Part shown: positions 6,139 to 10,059 of the stretch, in pieces | Position numbering within the stretch: the stretch's first letter is position 1 | Layout of the letters: every line of letters starts with the position of its first letter | DNA from: a candidate division Zixibacteria bacterium RBG_16_43_9 | GTDB taxonomy: Bacteria; Zixibacteria; MSB-5A5; RBG-16-43-9 | Assembly: GCA_001775355.1 (NCBI GenBank) | Contig: MEWM01000110.1 | Coordinates: forward strand, 1,610-11,668 | Direction: 5' to 3' | DNA length: 10,059 nt | Made by a program: the position numbers and the translations under genes | Notes under the pieces: model-generated | What the model saw: the letters and a program-made list of their open reading frames with translations, nothing else | What the model was told of the DNA's origin: nothing | Databases searched by the model: none

Positions 6139-7215
6139 TTAATACCTTTCAAACAGCTTGCCCCATTCGGTCTTCCTGAACCGGTTTATCCTTGCCCTGC
6201 CGATCAAGGGATACCAGAAATAGTCATGATAGAGATTAGAAGCCATTGGAGCCCAGAAAACTAAAGGCGATTTTAAAGCAACTTTTTCTAAAAATCTCAG
6301 AGGTCCCAGTCTCAACATCTGGTCCCCCCAGATCACGAAGCTTTTCCTGGTCTTGAATCCGAAATTAACTGAGGATATATCCTCGCCTATTATCTCTATA
6401 TCTTTAGGATTGCTCACTCCCAGCCCTTTTTCCTGGCAGAGCCGGATATAAGGAATCTGCAGAGGGTCAAAGCCCATCATCTTAGCTGCAATGGCATCCA
6501 ACGCCACAGAATCATTTGAAGCTAAGATGTAATTTTTTATCACCGGTTGCATAGTTCTGGGACCTGCTCCATCACCGCATACAGTTCCATCCATAACTGC
6601 TAAAATTCCAGGGTGAAGCTCTTTTTGCATAATCATCAGGTCAACTAAAACTTCGTGAATATATTTATGGGCATAATGTCTGACCTCTTTTAAAAGCCCG
6701 CCAAAAGCATTTTTCACAGCGCCTGTAGTTACCGAATGGCCATGTGTTTTCAAAGTCGGAAGGTGAATGATCTGTTTACCTATATAAATTTTGGGGATTT
6801 CTATCCCCTCAGGAAAGATCTGATTGAGCCTTAAGAGCTTTTCCTTGAATTCATATTTGACCCATTCAGCTTCAGGCAGGGGGTTGAACTTCAGCCCGTA
6901 CTTTTCCAGGATTGAAGTCCAGCGGTTATTTTCCGCCCCTTTAACCGGATCAGTCACCACGGTCTTATTTTCCACCGGGAAGAGCCTTTTCCTCTCGAAT
7001 CCATCCTCAATCAGAGTTTTCACCACACTTTCCAACTGCCAGGGCTGGGTGGAACAGGCAGGGAAATATTTGGTCCAGGATAAATTGAGCTTGATTAAAG
7101 TATCTTTTTCCCTGGAGATATACTTGCTATAATCTAAAAGATGAAGAAGCTTTTGATAATCTTCTAATACCGAATCTGTGCTGGTCTTTAATACCACCAC
7201 TTTAGAGCCGGGCAT
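6139..7215 (-). CDS. Cytosolic DUF362 domain protein in the polysaccharide operon
   Basis: This 358-residue DUF362 protein has no signal peptide or Tat motif, unlike the two at the left end of the window. Recognisable family segments include TLIKLNLSWTKYFPACST near residue 42, IIHLPTLKTHGHSVTTGAVKNAFGGLL near 155-180, ILAVMDGTVCGDGAGPRTM near 205-225, and NDSVALDAIAAKMMGFDP near 235-255. The last motif is typical of the C-terminal half of the domain. The start is ATG 7215, preceded by GGAGAG (7223-7228) at 7-base spacing. A GTG at 7230 would extend it by five residues but has no ribosome site. It follows the UbiA-family gene by about 20 bases, suggesting a shared transcript and perhaps a role linked to lipid or glycan modification. 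That link is by context only; the reaction is unknown. Confidence 0.88.
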   Translation of the reverse strand: MPGSKVVVLKTSTDSVLEDYQKLLHLLDYSKYISREKDTLIKLNLSWTKYFPACSTQPWQLESVVKTLIEDGFERKRLFPVENKTVVTDPVKGAENNRWTSILEKYGLKFNPLPEAEWVKYEFKEKLLRLNQIFPEGIEIPKIYIGKQIIHLPTLKTHGHSVTTGAVKNAFGGLLKEVRHYAHKYIHEVLVDLMIMQKELHPGILAVMDGTVCGDGAGPRTMQPVIKNYILASNDSVALDAIAAKMMGFDPLQIPYIRLCQEKGLGVSNPKDIEIIGEDISSVNFGFKTRKSFVIWGDQMLRLGPLRFLEKVALKSPLVFWAPMASNLYHDYFWYPLIGRARINRFRKTEWGKLFERY

Positions 7216-7234
7216 AATTAATCTCTCCACGCTT

Positions 7235-8104
7235 TTATAGATATACGATTAAAATCACGAAAAAAAACCAGAGCAGAATGTCGAAAATCAAAGGTTTATC
7301 AGTCAGAAGGGCAGTGGTGGGACTTCCCCCTTTTTCTTTCTGATGTATCAGGTAAAGGTATCTGAAGACCCCATAAAGGACAAAAGGGATGGTTAAAGCC
7401 ATGTGGGTCGTGCCTAACTTATCCTCTACCTCCGGTGAAAGGGTGTAGAAAGCATAAGCCACAACTGTGGAGGCAGTGACTACCGAGATGAGCTGGTCTA
7501 AAAAATAAGGGGTATACTCAGCTAAGCTTTTTCTATGTTCAACAGCTTTATCCTCTAGCAATACCAGTTCGTACCTTCTTTTACCGAATCCCAAAAACAG
7601 AGCTAAAAGTGTGGTGCAGACAATCAGCCAGGAAGAGATTTCCACATCGATAATTACTGCTCCGGCCACTGCTCTCAAGACAAACCCCAAGGATATAGCC
7701 ATAACGTCCAAAATCACTATATGTTTTAAGTATCTTGAATAAATTAGATTCAAAACCAGATAGGAAAGCGCTACCAGTCCAAAAATCCAGTTGAGATAAA
7801 ATGAAAAAGCCAGGGCTATGGCAATAAAAAGTAGGGAAAAAAACAGGGCAGTAGAAGGCTTGAGTTTGCCAGAGGCTATAGGCCTTTTGCTTTTCAGAGG
7901 GTGAGCTTTATCGCTATTTAAGTCCAGGATGTCATTCAAAAGGTAAACTCCACTGGTCAGAAAGCAGAACAGAAAAAATGCAATTAAAACCTGCAGGAAC
8001 AAATCGAGCTGGAAAAGATTAAAAGAGAAAACCAGCCCGGCAAAAAGGACCAGATTTTTCACCCATTGCTGGGGCCGCATCGATATGAAAAGCGCCTTAA
8101 ACAT
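7235..8104 (-). CDS. UbiA-family polyprenyl-phosphate phosphoribosyltransferase-like enzyme
   Basis: This is a 289-residue integral membrane protein with about eight or nine hydrophobic segments. The first Asp motif is Asn57-Asp58-x2-Asp61-x3-Asp65 (LLNDILDLNSDKAHP), followed by KSKRPIASG. The second region has YSRYLK (122-127) and Asp133 in LDVMAISLGFVLRAVAG, then a GFGKRRYEL segment. With the opening MRPQQWVKNLVLFA, this pattern best fits decaprenyl-phosphate phosphoribosyltransferase-like UbiA enzymes. These move phosphoribose from PRPP to a polyprenyl phosphate; an ordinary aromatic prenyltransferase fits less well. The exact acceptor is not determined. The start chosen is ATG 8104, with GGAG (8111-8114) 6 bases upstream and an 8-base overlap with the deacetylase stop. 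A TTG at 8140 would add 12 residues and lengthen the overlap to 44 bases. No DprE1/DprE2-like epimerase gene is visible. Confidence 0.88.
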   Translation of the reverse strand: MFKALFISMRPQQWVKNLVLFAGLVFSFNLFQLDLFLQVLIAFFLFCFLTSGVYLLNDILDLNSDKAHPLKSKRPIASGKLKPSTALFFSLLFIAIALAFSFYLNWIFGLVALSYLVLNLIYSRYLKHIVILDVMAISLGFVLRAVAGAVIIDVEISSWLIVCTTLLALFLGFGKRRYELVLLEDKAVEHRKSLAEYTPYFLDQLISVVTASTVVAYAFYTLSPEVEDKLGTTHMALTIPFVLYGVFRYLYLIHQKEKGGSPTTALLTDKPLIFDILLWFFFVILIVYL

Positions 8105-8936
8105 CCAGAGCTCCGGAAAGGGAAAATGAGGTAAACTCAAATTCCTCCAGCAGTTTCTTTATCTTCAGCTTCATCAGATCCAGGTTAGTGTAATGCCTGA
8201 AGCTTTTGAAAAAGCCGATCTCTTCCCTGGGCTGGTCCGGATCGATCTCCCAGGGATGAAAATAGACTATTGCAGACCGGCCTTCGGAGTTGAGTTTTTT
8301 TATGCCCCAACGGTTATACCAGTAGGGAAATATCCTCAAATAAGCTCCACCCGCCACCGGCAGATTTAAACCTAAAAGGCGAATGGTGGACAAAGGGAAC
8401 TCTTTCAATTCCCTACCGTTTTTGAGCTTGAAACTATAGGGGAAACGGGGAGCTGAAGGCATCCCGTATTCTGGATGCCTTATCGGAAAGATGCTGGAGT
8501 CGTACCTTATCCCTAACTCGGAAAGAACTTCAAAAGCCCAGAGACATCCAGAATTAATCGAAAAGGAAGGGGCTCTGTAGCCCAGGACCGGCTGGTCAGT
8601 AAGTTTTCCTATAATCTCCAAAGATTTCTTCACATCCTCCCTGAATTCCTTTTCGGTCTGGGTGAAGACCAAGGAATGAGAATAGCCGTGCGAGCCGATC
8701 TCGTGCCCCTTTTGTTGAATGGTTTTTATTGGCTCCGGGAAATGTTCTGCAATCCAGCCTAAAACAAAAAAAGTAGCCTTAACGCCTTTTTCTTCCAAAA
8801 GTCTCAGAATCTCAGAGAGGTTGAAAGATAACCTCTTCTCACAATAGGACCATCCTTGCGGGGTTATGGTCTGTTTGAGATTCTGCACCTGAAACCATTC
8901 CTCCACGTCTATGCTCAGGATATTTTTTATCTTCAT
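8097..8936 (-). CDS. Polysaccharide deacetylase, exosortase (XrtA/PEP-CTERM) locus type
   Basis: This 279-residue protein is a NodB-fold deacetylase that should remove acetyl groups from amino sugars of an exopolysaccharide. It begins SIDVEEWFQ (Asp10), has TFFVLGWIAEHFP (55-67), the metal-binding GHEIGSHGYSH with His83 and His87, YRAPSFS with Arg121, and YDSSIFP at 145-151. The second half, with PVAGGAYLRIFPYW (193-206) and SAIVYFHPWEIDPDQPR (221-237), is the DUF3473-like extension of the deacetylases of exosortase-type loci. All catalytic residues expected for activity are present. There is no signal peptide, as usual for this subgroup. The start at ATG 8936 lies 14 bases after the kinase gene and has no clear Shine-Dalgarno sequence. 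Its position after a chain-length determinant and a tyrosine kinase matches exosortase exopolysaccharide loci. Confidence 0.93.
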   Translation of the reverse strand: MKIKNILSIDVEEWFQVQNLKQTITPQGWSYCEKRLSFNLSEILRLLEEKGVKATFFVLGWIAEHFPEPIKTIQQKGHEIGSHGYSHSLVFTQTEKEFREDVKKSLEIIGKLTDQPVLGYRAPSFSINSGCLWAFEVLSELGIRYDSSIFPIRHPEYGMPSAPRFPYSFKLKNGRELKEFPLSTIRLLGLNLPVAGGAYLRIFPYWYNRWGIKKLNSEGRSAIVYFHPWEIDPDQPREEIGFFKSFRHYTNLDLMKLKIKKLLEEFEFTSFSLSGALDV

Positions 8937-8950
8937 TGGAAAAATAAAGT

Positions 8951-9667
8951 TTACTTTCTTTTTTTGGAGTACCCATATTCGTATCCATAATATTTATAGC
9001 TGTAATAGTAGGGCAGGACCTCATCCATATTGTTCATTATCACCCCAAGCAGTTTCACCTGGGCATTTCTCAGGATCTCGACTGCTCTTTTTGCAACTTC
9101 CACCTGGGTAAATCCAGCTTTCAGCACCAGGATTGCCCCGTCCATCAGCGATCCTATGATCAGCGGGTCTGATACCGGAATAACCGGAGCACAATCTGCG
9201 ATCACCAGATTAGAATAGAGCTTGGCTTCTGCTATCACTTCCTGCAAATAAGGGGTATCTATAAGCTCAGCCGGGGTATTAGTTTCCTGGCCACTGGTCA
9301 TAACCTTTAAATTCTCTAAGGGGGTCGGCTTCAGGCAGTCCTGCAAGTTGAGCTTCCCCTGTAAAAGCTCGGTAAGTCCTTTTTCCTGGTTTAAGGCGAA
9401 AAAATGGTGAAGATTGGGCCTTCTTAAGTCACAGTCGATCAGGATTACTTTCTTATTATGCCGGTGAGCGATCTCAATCGAAAGTAAACTTGCCAGGGTG
9501 CTTTTACCTTCACCCAGGGCCGGGCTGGTGATCAGCACCGACTTTATCTCCTGCCCGGGCAGGTAATTCCTTAAATTCGAATAGACCCTTCTGAATTCCG
9601 TGGCAACTGGAGACTCGCTCTCATAGAAGCTCAGGATATTACCGCTCGGTTTTCTTTTATCTTCCAT
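8951..9667 (-). CDS. CpsD/CapB-type bacterial tyrosine autokinase
   Basis: This 238-residue cytoplasmic protein is a BY-kinase that autophosphorylates on tyrosines and regulates polysaccharide chain length with its membrane partner. It contains Walker A at 48-57 (SPALGEGKST), Walker A' ILIDCDLRRP at 75-84, and Walker B LVIADCAP at 154-161. The last twenty residues hold nine tyrosines (220-233), followed by SKKRK. This cluster is the usual phosphorylation site, which must be dephosphorylated and rephosphorylated for export to proceed. The protein has no transmembrane domain, so it depends on the adjacent Wzz-type partner encoded just upstream (stop at 9690) as its activator. The gap to that gene is 22 bases. 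The nearest purine-rich site, GAGG, is 14 bases from the ATG, so the start context is weak. The N-terminal EFRRVYSNLRNYL is typical of the family. Confidence 0.93.
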   Translation of the reverse strand: MEDKRKPSGNILSFYESESPVATEFRRVYSNLRNYLPGQEIKSVLITSPALGEGKSTLASLLSIEIAHRHNKKVILIDCDLRRPNLHHFFALNQEKGLTELLQGKLNLQDCLKPTPLENLKVMTSGQETNTPAELIDTPYLQEVIAEAKLYSNLVIADCAPVIPVSDPLIIGSLMDGAILVLKAGFTQVEVAKRAVEILRNAQVKLLGVIMNNMDEVLPYYYSYKYYGYEYGYSKKRK

Positions 9668-9689
9668 AAAGGTTGAGTGAACCTCGATC

Positions 9690-10059
9690 TTAAAACTTCC
9701 TTTTATTCAATTTCTCCAGGTATTCTATCCGGGGGATAGTCCCTAAAACTTTCAAACCTAAATATTCCTCCACCTCTTCGACTTTCCTGAAGGAATGGTC
9801 AAAAAATTCCATCAGAACCACACCACCGCCTCCGATGACCAGGCCCAGAAGACAACCTAACAGGGTGATTTTAATCCGGTCAGGTTTTACCGGGGAAAGA
9901 GGAATGCTGGCGGGCTCTATTACTCTGAACCTATTCTGAGCCTCTGCCTGCTTAACCTGCTGGGAGATCTGGGAGCCCTGGGATTGGGACACGAACATCT
10001 CGTAAATGCTTCTATAGGTGTCAACATCCTGCTGCAGATTTCTTAGAGTCTGCTCCTGA
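9690..10059 (-). CDS. Wzz/GumC-type polysaccharide chain-length determinant, 5' end outside window
   Basis: Only the last 122 residues are present; the frame is open to the window edge, so the start lies beyond 10059. The visible part begins with QEQTLRNLQQDVDTYRSIYE, the end of a coiled-coil region, followed by RFRVIEPASIPLSPVKPDR at about residues 44-62. The last is the conserved Pro-rich motif before the second transmembrane helix (ITLLGCLLGLVIGGGGVVLMEFF). A short cytoplasmic tail (DHSFRKVEEVEEYLGLKVLGTIPRIE) contacts and activates the kinase encoded next. This is the standard C-terminal end of GumC/Wzz and exosortase-locus chain-length proteins, which set polymer length at the inner membrane. 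An internal Met at 9998 is not a plausible start because it falls after the coiled coil. Confidence 0.9.
   Translation of the reverse strand, partial: QEQTLRNLQQDVDTYRSIYEMFVSQSQGSQISQQVKQAEAQNRFRVIEPASIPLSPVKPDRIKITLLGCLLGLVIGGGGVVLMEFFDHSFRKVEEVEEYLGLKVLGTIPRIEYLEKLNKRKF

Noticed and set aside
6824..7132. Plus-strand open frame of 102 codons
   Set aside because: It is antisense to the cytosolic DUF362 gene and shows no recognisable domain or ribosome site.
8839..9024. Minus-strand short frame overlapping the kinase and deacetylase junction
   Set aside because: It is out of frame with two well-supported genes and encodes no recognisable motif.

Overview
The window holds parts of two or three gene clusters, and every gene lies on the minus strand, so transcription runs from high to low coordinates. 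Gene content suggests an uncultivated Gram-negative-type bacterium of moderate GC, possibly a candidate phylum of the FCB group such as Zixibacteria. The pointers are Tat-exported DUF362 proteins, a DUF6599 protein, a rhomboid with a DUF6576-like tail, an exosortase-type exopolysaccharide gene order and GTAG-headed hairpin repeats. The lineage is a low-confidence inference. I saw no rRNA, tRNA, CRISPR array or transposase, and no gene-free stretch longer than about 200 bases.

Right part (10059 down to about 6139), in transcription order: the C-terminal end of a Wzz/GumC-type chain-length determinant, a bacterial tyrosine autokinase with a tyrosine-rich tail, an exosortase-locus-type polysaccharide deacetylase, a UbiA-family enzyme resembling decaprenyl-phosphate phosphoribosyltransferase, and a cytosolic DUF362 protein. 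Gaps are 22 bases or less and one pair overlaps by 8 bases, so this looks like a single operon for envelope or exopolysaccharide synthesis. A DUF559/Vsr-like nuclease with an unassigned N-terminal domain follows after 39 bases.

Middle part (5196 to 3538): a rhomboid intramembrane protease followed 20 bases later by a receiver-domain protein that has lost the conserved switch Thr and carries a long acidic linker with a helical tail.

Left part (3338 to 1): a CcdA-type thiol/disulfide membrane transporter, a DUF6599 protein, and two tandem Tat-signal DUF362 proteins joined by an ATGA overlap, the last cut by the window edge. The ccdA gene appears to start at CTG. This cluster may deal with exported, redox-dependent proteins, but the substrate cannot be read from the sequence.

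Three intergenic or 5'-end sites (2471-2540, 3434-3509, 5244-5272) contain hairpins headed by GTAG, most as TCGTAG. The head is shared while the stems differ in sequence. This matches the layout of REP/REPIN elements mobilised by RAYT transposases. One inverted pair overlaps the 5' end of the DUF6599 reading frame and may supply its start codon and the beginning of its signal peptide. This is the most unusual structural feature of the window.
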